Of a stretch of 64,000 bases of DNA, positions 46,351 to 57,737 are shown in pieces; positions within the stretch are counted from its first letter, which is position 1; each line of letters opens with the position of its first letter. The stretch is taken from assembly GCF_020509005.1 (NCBI RefSeq), contig NC_063015.1, positions 1,860,001 through 1,924,000 on the forward strand, written 5' to 3'. Under the pieces are notes generated by a model that did no database searches, was not told where the DNA came from, and was given only the letters and a program-made list of their open reading frames with translations. The translations under genes were made by a program, and so were the position numbers. Source of the DNA: Fulvia fulva (Eukaryota > Ascomycota > Dothideomycetes > Mycosphaerellales > Mycosphaerellaceae).

Positions 46351-49300
46351 CTCCTACTTAGGTCGTAAGGCAAGGAACGATTGTTCCTACTATACTAGCT
46401 ATAGCTATCGTACGAAGGTCTAGAACTAGGGACCGGCTAGCGGTTTATTCAAACTATCTACTACTATCTCCTTAGTATAGTAGTACTCTACTTTGATCTT
46501 CCTCTACTACTAGAGGTGCCTAATATAGTTATAGGTAACATTAATATACTTAGATCTTTCGTAGATATAGGCGTCCTTAACTAAGGTTAGAGCCGCCTAG
46601 TTATCCTCTATAAGACGTACTAGTCTTAGTTCGTCGACGGTGCTCTTGTCGGCTAGGACTATTAGTTAGAAAGAGTAGTCTCCTACTAGCCCCGGGTAGT
46701 TTATCTCTCGGAGGATAGCCGCTAGGAACTAGGATTGTCTCGCGGCGGCGTTTATCGCTATAAACTCTGCCTCTATAGTAGAGGTTACTATAGACTTTTG
46801 CTTCTTACTTATCTAGGATATAGGCGTACCGTATACTAGCTAGACATATCCTAGAATTAAGACCCTATCTACTCGATCTATCGCGTAGTCGGAGTCTAAG
46901 TATCCGGTTAGGATACCGCTACTACGTCTAAATATTAACCCTAGGTCGGGGAACGACCTTAGGTATCTCGAGACCTTCTTTAGTACTTTTATATACCGCT
47001 TTGTTAGATCCGCGACATATATACTAGTTCTCCCGAGTAGGAAGGCTAGGTCCGGTCTCGCTATAGTTATTAGCTATATCTAGGTCCTATTATCGCTCTA
47101 GTAGTTATCCTTACTATATCTCTCGTCGTTCGGGGCTATAGGACGGAGGTTATCGTAACTATCTATTAGCGAGAGTGTTAGGCTTGCCTTTATTTTTGCT
47201 ATATCTATTTTAGTAAGGGCCTTACGGATATAATGGCCCTAGTCGAGTTTTAGGGTACCGTTACGCCTATCGCGAGTAATCTTTAGTCCTAGTAGTTTCT
47301 CCGGTTCCCCGAGATCCTTAATCTTAAAGTGTTACGCGAACTGCTTCTTAAACTATTAGATATCGGCTAACCTTAGTACTATAATAGGTATATCGTCTAT
47401 ATAGATAAGTAGTATAATGTCTCTCTTAGTATAAGTTAGGAGACATAGGTCTACCTCGGACTAGTAGAATCCTATTTTGACTAACGTAGCGACATAGAGC
47501 TTATTCTAGTCTCTAGCTACCTACTTTAGGCCGTAGAGACTCCGGAGTACCTTAAGGACCGTGTTCGGTAGGGTTTCGACTCCTAGTAGAGGTTTTATAT
47601 AGATATCTTCGGCTAGGTAGCTTTAGGTAAACGTATTATTGACGTCGACCTAGTATATCTCGAGATCCCGCTCGTAAACTACTACTATAAAGACCCTTAG
47701 GGTGTTATAGCGTACTATAGGTACGAATGTCTCTTTAAAGTTAACGCCGAACTTCTATAAAAACCCTCTAGCGACAAGTCTTGCCTTAAACTTTTCGATT
47801 ACCCCGCTAATAAGTGTCTTTACGTTAAAGACCTACTTAGAGGTAACTATATTCGCCCCTCTTAGAGCGACAGCCGTTTCCTAGGTATTATTACTTAATA
47901 ACGAGAGTAGCTCGGTATCGATAGCGTCCTTCTATAAGTAGCCCTATTTAGGATCCCCTACCGTAGCCTTATATATCTTCGGGATAGGTACTTCCTATTA
48001 GTAGGCGATACCGGGTCCGAATATAGTAAAGGCGTATTCTTAGACTTCGTCGAATAGTTCCTCTACCGTAGCTATAAATATATATTCGTCGGTATCGGTA
48101 AGTCTATTGTTCACCTAGAGTAGTTAGTAGAACAAAGCTATTATAGCTTTATAGTACTTAGCCTTATAGTCCTAGTCCTAGCCGTAGTTATCGTTAGGAT
48201 CCCTAGTCCTTTTCCTCTAGACGATTAGTTCCGGTAGCTCCGGGGTTTCCTCGATCTTCTTATAGTCCGCGATATTATCTAGTCTACCGGGAAGTTGGAT
48301 ATAGAGCGGTCTTAAGACAGTTAGTCCTTTATCCTTAGCCGTAGCGGGTTCGGTCTCTACGTAGGGAGCGGGGATTAGCTAGGTCGGTTCTTCTATAGAG
48401 GAGTTACTCTCGTTAGGCCTAGGTATTATACTACCCGAGGATCGTAAGATTGCTATCGGGGCATCCGCTAGTCGCTATAGTAGTAGTCGCGAGACCGCCG
48501 GTAGTCGACCGACTAGCCTTCGTTTAGGTACCTTACTAGGTTAGTTCGTAAAGGAGATACCTAAATCTAGATCTCCCCCCTTCTCGTTTTCGAGCTAATC
48601 TACTTAGCTATACTGCCTAATAGCTCGTATATCTAGCTCCTAGAACAACTATTACTTAGTCGATTGACTATATCTAACGAAAATAGCTTCCTTACCCCGG
48701 TTTATTAACTTATCCTATCGTAGCCCTTTTAGATATAATTTCGGTTCTACGTAAACTACTACCCTATAACCCTATACTCTAAGGTAATCTACCGTCGGTA
48801 CTTTACTAGTAATACTTCTTCCGGCGAAAGTTAGACACCGTTAAGGAACGGTCCGTTCGGTAGTAGTTTACGTATAACCGCCTATACCTCTAGCGCTTTA
48901 GGCTAGAATTCTACCGGTATCCCCGATTCCTCGAGTATTACGCGGATCGCGTTCTCCGATACCTAGATTGACCTTTCTACTACTCCGTTTTATATAGAGT
49001 TGTAAGTATCCGTCGTATCGTATTAAACCCCCGATTCTTTCTCCTATTGTTTTAGAACTATTAGTAGCTTAGGTACATTATTACTCCGTACTACTCTTAC
49101 GTAGCATTTCGATACTTTCTCTATAGTTAGCCGCTATTATCGTAGTACTTACGGTACGTCGGATTTGTTCTTAAGCGGGATTACCTACTTCTTTCTTAAG
49201 AAGTTATCTACGATCTCTAGCTAGTATTTAAAACCTAGCCTAGATGTCGTATTTTCGAAGGGTCCGTAGATATCGATAGATATAAGCGCAAGTCTTTCGT

Positions 49301-49699
49301 TCTTTCGTTCTACGATAGCGCCTTTAAACTTCCGTATATTCGCGATAGAGTATACCTTATAGTTATACTTATCCGGGATAGGAATCGGGTCCTTCTTATT
49401 ACTTACCCTATAGACGTTTCGGAGTAACCCTTTATCTAGGTATACGAATCTTCTATACTAAAGCTCCTACTAATCCTCGGTAGTTACCGCGGCTAGAGCT
49501 TCCTCGTATAGCACCTCCGGTAGTCTGTTATCTACCTAGTTTAGGGAGTCGGATATCGAAGATACTACCGGTACTCCCCCTCGTAGTACTGTTCGTACGA
49601 TAGGCTTTCCGCTCTTATACTTAAGTATAAAGTTTAGAGGTTCGATATCGAATTACTTACTAAACTGCCTCTATAAAACCAGATTGACTCCGAGATTAC
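46012..49699 (-). mobile_element. Copia-B, 3' LTR and pol, RIP-damaged, truncated at the protease
   Basis: Minus-strand sense, from 49699 down: LGVNLVL just after the protease, integrase (about 49250-48800), reverse transcriptase (about 47900-47500), the YVDD region near 47400, and RNase H (about 46900-46500), then the polypurine side and the 3' LTR. All parts carry RIP-type stops. The gag and 5' LTR are missing: copy 2 of the intact Copia starts at 49700. Confidence 0.82.
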
Positions 49700-49917
49700 T
49701 ATTGAGAATATATAGGTCATAGGGTTAACATTAGGTGCTTAGGGGGATTAGTAATTAGGGCTTACTAGTCAAGTCCTAAGTATAGCTATCCCTCCTAAAA
49801 CACCTACACTAATACTAGCGATACTATATATAGATACACGCTATCCTATTAGGTCCTTCTTCGTCTTTTATGTGACCCGCCGTCTTCTACTACTACGTAA
49901 CTCGTACCTGTTTAATA
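49700..49917 (+). repeat. 5' LTR of Copia copy 2
   Basis: 218 bp with RIP-type changes; ends are now TATTGAG and TTTAATA. Confidence 0.93.
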
Positions 49918-50418
49918 GGTTATAAGCCCGGGTTAGTAACTCGGTGTTTCACCCTCGACAAAGTCGTATTAGAGTTATTCCTCTTCAGAACAAAAGGAAG
50001 GCAGACTAGAGGCCGCACCCGCCTTATATAGGAAGCTATAGCCGTGCTATAGGTGTATATAAGACGTAAAAGAGCCTAGTGAGGCACTGTTAGACTCCGA
50101 GTCAGGGAGCCTATACTAATACCTTAGACAAGTAGGCGAGCTTACTAAGAAGAGTCGCTCTCCGGACATCGCGTTCGTATCGACTAACTATTCATTCTAA
50201 GAGAGCCGTAGTGTCTTAGACACCCCCTCTACTAAGAGAGTTACGCTACAGTGTCTTAGCACTAACACGATCCTTCGACTTTCCTCCCCTTCCCGGCGGA
50301 TAGCCATCCTCTCCGCCATCAACCTCGCGTTCGTTTTATCCCATTTCGATCCGATCGCGTACGACCGAATACATCCTTTTACCTAAGGGTAGCCAACCTG
50401 TCCCTTAACTTACAAAAA

Positions 50419-53400
50419 ATGGAGAACGAGACTGGGTTTATAAGAAAGAGAGCAGCACCTGTTCTAATAAGAGAGAACCACGAAACATAGTTCAAGCTGA
50501 TGAGAATACACCTAGTATTAAAGCAGGTTGACTAGGTCCTCGAAGACATCATTACGGACATTCCCGCTACAACCCTATCTATAGCGACACCCTCTATATC
50601 ATCGGAGTCATCCCTTCCTTTAGATTAAGCGATAAGGAAGGCATCGTACAGACGGCACAATGCAACGGCCCTGTATAAGATGTATATCTGTCTGTCGACA
50701 GATGACCAAGAGATGACATACGAGATCCGGCATACGAAGGAGTTGTAGGAATAGGCTAAAGCCAAATATAAGAGAAGACTTATCGCTACTGGAAGAAGTT
50801 TGCTTTAGCAATACACCAATTTCGTGATGACAGAGGACTAGTTAATAGATGACGCCTAGTAGGAGCTTAGCTCAATTGCAAGGAGGGCTGTTTTAATCTC
50901 GCCTCAGTTCTAAGACATCAAGACTGAGGACAGAAAGATCTAGCAACTCTTAGCAGCTCTGCTAGACTCATTTGGCTCAATTCGCGATGCAATTGATGCC
51001 CAGGTGAATCTCTCACCACAAGACATTCTTGCAATCCTTAGGGAGAAGCAAGAATCAATGATTTATCAAGGGACAGCCATGTTCGCTAAGAAGGGTTTCT
51101 AGGGCAAGCTCACGTGCTATCTCTGTAATGGTGACCATTTTATGAGCAAGTGCCCACACCTTTCTGCAGCTCAGCAGGCTGTTAGGAACAAGGACAAACT
51201 AGCTAGGGTTACCTACCCTGCTAAGAGACAACCGTCACCACCTCGTAGGAGGTCATCATCACCAAACCTTCGTAATGTCCTCAAGGTGATGACGGACCTT
51301 GCAAAGCAGATGAAGGAGAGCCGCAAGCCAAAGGCCTCCTCTAGTAAGAAGCCTGCAAGGGCCCGTGCGACCTAGGAAGACGCATCAGACCCTGAGATAC
51401 CATCAGAAGATGATGATGTTGATGAGGTTGCCCATTCTACTGTGGAAGCTAAGGGCAAGTACCCCTCGTCCGAGTGGTTGCTTGACTCTTGTGCTTTATC
51501 ACATATGACTGACCAAGATTCACTATTCAGGACACTGAAGCCTCTTCAAAAGAGGAAGTGGATCAAGGTTGGGGGTGGCTATCTACAAGCTACATATATA
51601 GGAAGTGCAGTAATGGGTGGTCCTTCTAGAAAGCAAATTGTCTTAGAAAATGTCTTGTTTGTTCCTGGCCTTGGAGTTAGTCTTGTTTCTTGGAATCAGT
51701 TCAGCTAACAATTTGCTGTCCAACCACCCAGTTTCACCCTTAAATCCCTTTCTATCTGTCCAAGTTAGGTACACATTTTGAGTGTGAATTGGAACAGGCT
51801 ATGACTGCCACTGAGTCCCAGGACCAGTGGGAGCTATAGCATAGAAGATGTGCACACCTTAGCAAGGGACTGCTAAGAAACCTGCATAGAGTCACTGACA
51901 AGAAAGATCCCATTCCTGTTCCTTCTGAACACCAGAACTACAAGATCTGCTCCCTTGCAAACATGAGGAAGTTCAAAGGACCTGCCACAGAGAGGAAAGG
52001 AGAGAGGCTGGCCCTCATCTCTATTGACATCTGTGGGCCTTTTCAAGGGGCAGTCTCAAGACTTGGCTTCAAGTACTGGCTTGAGATTGTAGACAACTTC
52101 TTGAGGAAGAAGTAGGTAATCCCTTTGAAGGCTAGGAATGATGCTCCTACAGCTCTAAAGGAATGGAAGGTTCAGGTAGAGAACAGCTCAAGGTGTTTTC
52201 TATCTGCAATCCGTAGTGATGGTGCAAGGGAAATTCTTTCCTTGCTAAAACAGTGGGAGAAGGAGTTTGGCATTCAGATAGACACAACTGATGCCTACAA
52301 CTCACTTCAGAATGGACCTGTGGTAAGGTCAATCTAAGCCTCTGAGAATACAGTGAGAGCTATGCTTAAGGACTCGAGTATGCCAGTTGAATTCTGGCTA
52401 GAGGCCCTTATTGCTCAAACTGTGGTCAGAAACAGACTTCCAAATGGACCAATAATAGATGGTACTACTCTTTTACTAGAAGAAGCCTTCACTGGCCAGG
52501 TACCATCAGTTGACCATTTGAGAGTCTAGGGATGTAAAGCAGTGGTCTGTGTAGACCCGAGATCCCAACCTCAAGGCTTGAGAAGTGACGAGCTCATGCA
52601 TAGGGGTAAAGAAGTTGTCTTTGTTGGCTATGTGGAGGACACCACAAAGCAATGGCTCTTCTGGGAGCCTGACATGAAAGCCATCAAAACACACGGGCAA
52701 GTTGACTGGTTTGAGAATGAGAAGGGGGGTGATATGGATCTTGGCATCACCTTCACAAACCAGTTAAGCAGAGCCCTGAAGAGAAACCCCGTTGGAAGAC
52801 CTCCTGCTCAGGTCTCCAGTTCATCAATACAGCCACAGCAGCTCCAGGCAAAGCCTCTGTTTGTGCAACTTCCCCAACCTCCAAAAGACATTAGAGTGTA
52901 CCAGAAGAGTGGAGTAGAGGGGACTCCAAGAGAAGAAAAGGAAGAGGAACTTGTTCAGGAGGATCAACCTCAACAGCCACCTCAGCTTGCAGGCAACAAG
53001 AGGTCAAGGGGGGATGAAGATGATGGCTTTGCTGAGCATGAAGCCAAGCATCATAGGGCATTGATTGCTCAGATGTTTCATCTTGATCCAACTATGAGCT
53101 GGGTTGAGGAAATCCTGAATGATGTGGAGGGATATGCATTTGCTGCTGTTAGGCAGGCCATAGCCTACCAGCAGGAAGTGCCAATCCTAAAGTCCTATAA
53201 GGAGGCAGTGGGAGACCCCAATTGGGGACATATGTGGAAAGAGGCAATCCAGAAAGAACTTATTGCCTTAGGAAGCAACAACACCTTGGATCCAGTTGTA
53301 CCACCAAGGGGTGCAAGCCTGGTTACATCTAAGTGGGTTTTTGATGTGAAAAGAATGATCAGTGGAGCCATTGAAGAGTTCAAGGCAAGACTGGTTGCAA

Positions 53401-54776
53401 GAGGGTTTTCACAGAAATATGGTGTTGACTTTGAAGAGACCTTTGCACCTACTGTTAGGCATGATACCCTTAGGGTCTTCATGGCTGTAGTATGTGAGAG
53501 AGATCTTGAGATACACCAGGTGGATGTGAACAATGCTTTCACCGAAAGCAGCCTTCTTGAAGACATCTACATGATCCCACCCCTAGGTGTTGAAATTCCA
53601 CCAAATATGGTCTTCAAGGTCCTTAGAAGCCTGTATGGACTGAAGCAAGCAGCTAGAGATTGGAACAAGCTCTGTGTTGCCAAGCTAGAACAGATTGGAT
53701 CCACCTAGTCCCAGGTGGATCCATGCCTACTCATCTACAGAGGAAGAGACCTCATGGTCCTCACCTATGTGGATGACATCCCCATTGCAGCTCCAAAGCT
53801 GTTAGATGTTCAGTGGTTTAAGGCTGAGCTTGGAAAAGTGTTTAAGATTAAAGATCTTGGTGAACCTACGAAGATCCTTGGAATGAGGATTATAAGAGAC
53901 AGGTCCCAAGGCACTGTAAAGCTTGATCAAGGACACTACATCCAAACTAACCTTGCCAAGATGGGCATCTCTCCAGAGAAGGCCACACCCACACTCTCAC
54001 CTATAGACAGCTATGAGGATCTGAGACCTTCAGCTACTATGGATGAGAGGTGCAACAAACAGGAGTACCAGGGTTGCAATGGTACCTGGATGTGGCCAAT
54101 GACAATGACAAGGCCAGACCTTGCTTTCCCCCTTGGAAGAATCAGCTCATATGTTGCTGACCCTCCAAAGCAACATCTTAGAGCTTTGAAGAAACTCTCC
54201 AGGTATCTGAGATCATACCCGGACCTGGGCTTGATGTACAGAAGAGGAGGAGGTATTCTCCAGGGATACTCAGATTCTGGTTATGCTATGGACAAGGCAG
54301 ACAGAGTCTTAATCCTTGGACATATATGGTTCCTTTGTGGATCACCTATGTCCTGGATGAGTAGGAAGCAGAAGTCTGTTGCCACATCAACAATGGAAGC
54401 TGAGTTCATGGCCATGAATGCAGCAGCCAAGCAGTCACAGTTTCTTGCTGCAGCCCTTAGGGAGATGAGGTGTCCTGACCTGGTTGGAGAGTGTTCATTC
54501 CAACCTAGGATCAAGGCAAGCAGTACTGTTGATGAGCTGAGACCCGTGGAGCTTATGGGTGACAACCAAGCAGCTTTGACCTTTGTCAAAGATGCCCATG
54601 TCCATGACAGGTCAAAGCATATTGATGTTGCATACCACTATGTCAGGAATCTCTCGTGGCAAAGGAAGATTGTAGTGGATTACTGCCATATAAAGGACAT
54701 AGTTGCTAATAGGCTAGCTAAGCCTCTCAATGGCCAGCAGTTTCAAAACTTTGTAAGGCAGCTCCAGCTTATATAA
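50419..54776 (+). pseudogene. Copia gag-pol of copy 2, lightly broken
   Basis: The gag start is probably near 50419. Domains follow the order of copy 1: gag with knuckle (here CYLCNGDHFMSKC), protease DSCALSHMTDQ, integrase, reverse transcriptase (52542-53708), YVDD and RNase H (53715-54776). Stops not in copy 1: TAG in GF*GK (about 51101) and several in gag at 50745-50870. Stops shared with copy 1: about 51837, 52113, 52335, 52528 and 53706. Both copies therefore descend from, or were converted to, the same inactive sequence. Confidence 0.9.
53697..53722 (+). repeat. Perfect short inverted repeat in pol (copy 2)
   Basis: Same 10-base arms (GGATCCACCT / AGGTGGATCC, 6 nt loop) as in copy 1, around the stop that divides the two pol blocks. 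Confidence 0.9.
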
Positions 54777-54810
54777 GGGATTGTTTGAGACCTTCTGACC
54801 TGAGTGGGAG

Positions 54811-55028
54811 TGTTGAGAATATACAGGTCATAGGGTCAACATTAGGTGCTTAGGGGGATTCGTAATCAGGGCTTACTAGTCAAGTCCTGAGTACAGCTGT
54901 CCCTCCTGAAATACCTATACTAACACCGGCGATACTGTATATAGATATACGCTATCCCATTAGGTCCTTCTTCGTCTTTCGTGTGATCCGCCGTCTTCTA
55001 CTACTACGCAACTCGTACCTGTTTAATA
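54811..55028 (+). repeat. 3' LTR of Copia copy 2
   Basis: 218 bp, preceded by the purine run GAGTGGGAG. The first half is nearly unmutated and the second half RIP-mutated. Confidence 0.93.
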
Positions 55029-57732
55029 GCGTTTAAGCCTCGGTAGTCTATGTAGAAGCGTAGGCTACCGCCGGGCTTCTTAACGAATATAACGGGACTA
55101 CTAGCGCTAGAACGGCTCGCTCGAATGAACCCCGTCTTTAGGTTCTCTTCGAGATATCTCTTAAGGACGATAAGCTCTTCTCGGGATATAGAATATAGCG
55201 GTCCGAACGGTATCTCTATACCTTCTTCTAGCTTAATCTTATAGTCGTCAGGGCGATAAGGAGGTAGCTCGTCTACGGCTTTAGTATCGAATACGTAGAG
55301 GATGTAGTATACCTAAGGAGGGACCTTCGTAGTAGGGTCGGTAGGTATACGCTTCTTATCGAGCTTCTCGAGGGCGATATCGATATCGCGGAGAGAGGCG
55401 GCGAAGACTTAAGCTTTAGGCTACTTAGTAGTAGTAGTAAAGGTAGCCGCGTTTACCTAGAAAATCTTAGTATACTTAGGACCGCGCTAAGGCGGCGGAG
55501 AAGGCGGAGGTGCCGGAGGAGCTTCTAGAGGGAAGCTAATAGTAAGGGAAGTCTAGTCGATAATAGGTTAGTATCGTCTAAACTAGGGGAGGCCGAGGAT
55601 AAACTTCTAATACGGTAGGGACGTAAGGAAGCTAGTAATCGACATACGTTTACCTCCGAGAGTAATTGACGTATATATAATATAAGTAATCTTACTAGTA
55701 GTAGTCTCCGTGCCGTTAAAGAGTTTAAGGGTATAAGGGTACTTTAGTTCCTAGGGTTCGAGGTTAAGAGAGGTCGCGAGTTTATAGTCTATAAAAGACT
55801 CGCCTAGTACGCTAGTGTCTATAAGAGTAAGATTAGAAGAAGAGAGTTTCTTTAAGCCGATATTTACATTCGTAACGAACGGTTTATAAGCGTAGTCCTT
55901 ACCCGTCTCGTCGTATAGGTCTAGCTATACTATATTGATCCTTAACTTCTTTCCTCTCTTTACTTTCGGTAAACGTTATTCTTAGTTTTTACCGCGTCGA
56001 TAAGGAAGACCTAGGCTTTTTCCTACTTAGCGGGAGTAGTAGGAGTAGGCTCGATAGCGCCGATAGCGCCGCGAACCGGGTTACGGGCGTTACGGGTAGC
56101 GAGCTACGGATAGTTAACTACGATATAGCCTAGACCGCCGTAGTAGGTATAGAGTCTGGCCTAGCGACGGCGAAGCTTCTCTTCGGGAGTAAGCTTACCG
56201 TTAACGAGGCCCTAGACTCGAGGGACGGCGGTACTAGCGCTAAGATCTATAGTATTACCTATAGAGACGGGAGGGAGAGCCGTAGGAGCGGCGGTACCTA
56301 GTAGAGTAGCGAAGTAGCTTCCGGGACTACGAGGCTAACGACCTTAAGAACGGGAAGCGAGGAGAGAGGCGGTATATTTTATATTAGAGTCGAGGCGCTA
56401 GTAGGTCTCGACGAGCTTACGGAAGCTTATAGTACCGACGTCCTTATCCTCGAGGGCTCGAAGAAGCTCTACTAATAAGCTACGGCGGAGAGTACTCTTC
56501 TTAGTCTCTTCGTTATAGCCGGTAGACCCTATATCGCGGTTAAAGGCCGCGAGGTACTCGGCGAAGCTCTTATTCTTCTAGAGGAGGTTATAGATAGCGT
56601 TCTAGGCGGTAGCTCTACGGTCTAGATCACTAAAGGTAGTACGGAGGTCCTATATTAAGGTAAGGACGTCCGGGTAGCCGATAGTCTACGTAGCGTTATC
56701 GATATAGTATTATACCTAAGCCGTAGCGTCTCCCCGAAGGAGGGAGAAGACGTACGTAACCTTATCCTTCTCTTACGGAAAGTAGTCGGCATTAGCTAAC
56801 AGCTTAATAGTAAGCGATGTCTTAAATACCTCGAACTTACTCTTATTACCGTTGAACTCGTCTAGGTCGTTAACCTTCTTAGAGAAGTACTAGCGGCGGT
56901 TATTATCGGCGTACGGTACGAGGTTCTAGAAGGTGTTTATAATACCTTAAAGGTATATTACTTAGTTATTTACTTGCTCGACCTACTAGGCGGTCTCGCG
57001 GAAAGAGGAGACGGTACGGTTAATAAGAGCGTAGGCGGTATCGGGGTTAGCGTTTACCTAGGTACCGAAGGTAGCGGCGTTCGAGAAGGGGATATTGACC
57101 TACTTACTAAAGTAGAATAGAGTGTCTTAGTTGTCGAGGTTAATACCTCTATCGGTAGGGTAGTCACCTATAAGGATAACTCGATTAGTTAACGATTTAT
57201 TAGTCTTTCGTAATATTAGGGCGAGAGCCTAGCCTATAAGATATAAGAGTAAAAGCGAGAATATAGGTACGAAGTATAGATACAAAGGGTATAGTATAAT
57301 TACTATATAAAACGAAAGACGAAGAAAGTAAGAGAGGCCTAGGGAAGGCTAGATACTTATACGCGACCCTTACGAGTACGTATCCCCGTATTAATAGGGC
57401 TAACCCGTACGAAGCCGCGCTTAGTAGCTTTACTTAAAACCTTATTCTAACCTGCCCTACGTTCCGAGTCTTCTACGTGCTTCTTCTAGGGTCTAGCGTA
57501 GTCGCGGGTACTCGCGGGAGTGCCGTAAGTTATATAGTTACGAGCCGAAGTAGATCTATTAAGGTTTAGTAGAGTAGTAAATTTAGAGGGCTAGGTTCCG
57601 TAGTAAATATTACGGGGTATATAATTCTTAGCGCTTATATACTAAGCTAGACTTTCACTTCTTAACGACTTCTAAGTACTCTAAGGCTCTTCTATCCCTA
57701 CCTTCTATATACTCTATAAAGAGACTATAATA
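55029..57732 (-). mobile_element. Gypsy-A, 5' half (LTR, gag, protease, start of RT)
   Basis: Minus-strand sense: 5' LTR (57732-57214), gag with a zinc knuckle resembling CTYCGGLGHIVVNC (about 56110-56160, Cys lost by RIP), protease region (about 55650-55950), and RT start ending in [19 protein letters not shown] at 55029. The RT stops at the Copia junction; its continuation is at 28479 on the plus strand. The gag/RT frame is otherwise continuous through RIP stops. Confidence 0.87.
57214..57732 (-). repeat. 5' LTR of Gypsy-A
   Basis: 519 bp, same length as and matching 31549-32067. Confidence 0.92.
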
Positions 57733-57737
57733 GGTAA
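57733..57737. repeat. Target duplication of Gypsy-A, outer side of the 5' LTR
   Basis: GGTAA on the plus strand, i.e. TTACC in the element's sense; it matches 32068-32072. Confidence 0.85.

Larger units (their letters stand above)
49700..55028 (+). mobile_element. Copia LTR retrotransposon, copy 2 (plus), pol body free of RIP
   Basis: 5329 bp, 218 bp LTRs, same family as copy 1 and inverted relative to it. The first ~700 bp and the last ~120 bp are RIP-damaged and the pol body is not. It keeps 51 bp of leader (about 50266-50317) that copy 1 lacks. Next to the 5' LTR lies GGTTATAAGCCCGGG, the RIP-altered version of the copy 1 primer site. The 3' flank is GCGTT (55029-55033), the reverse complement of the AACGC flanking copy 1; the 5' flank is ATTAC. 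Confidence 0.95.
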
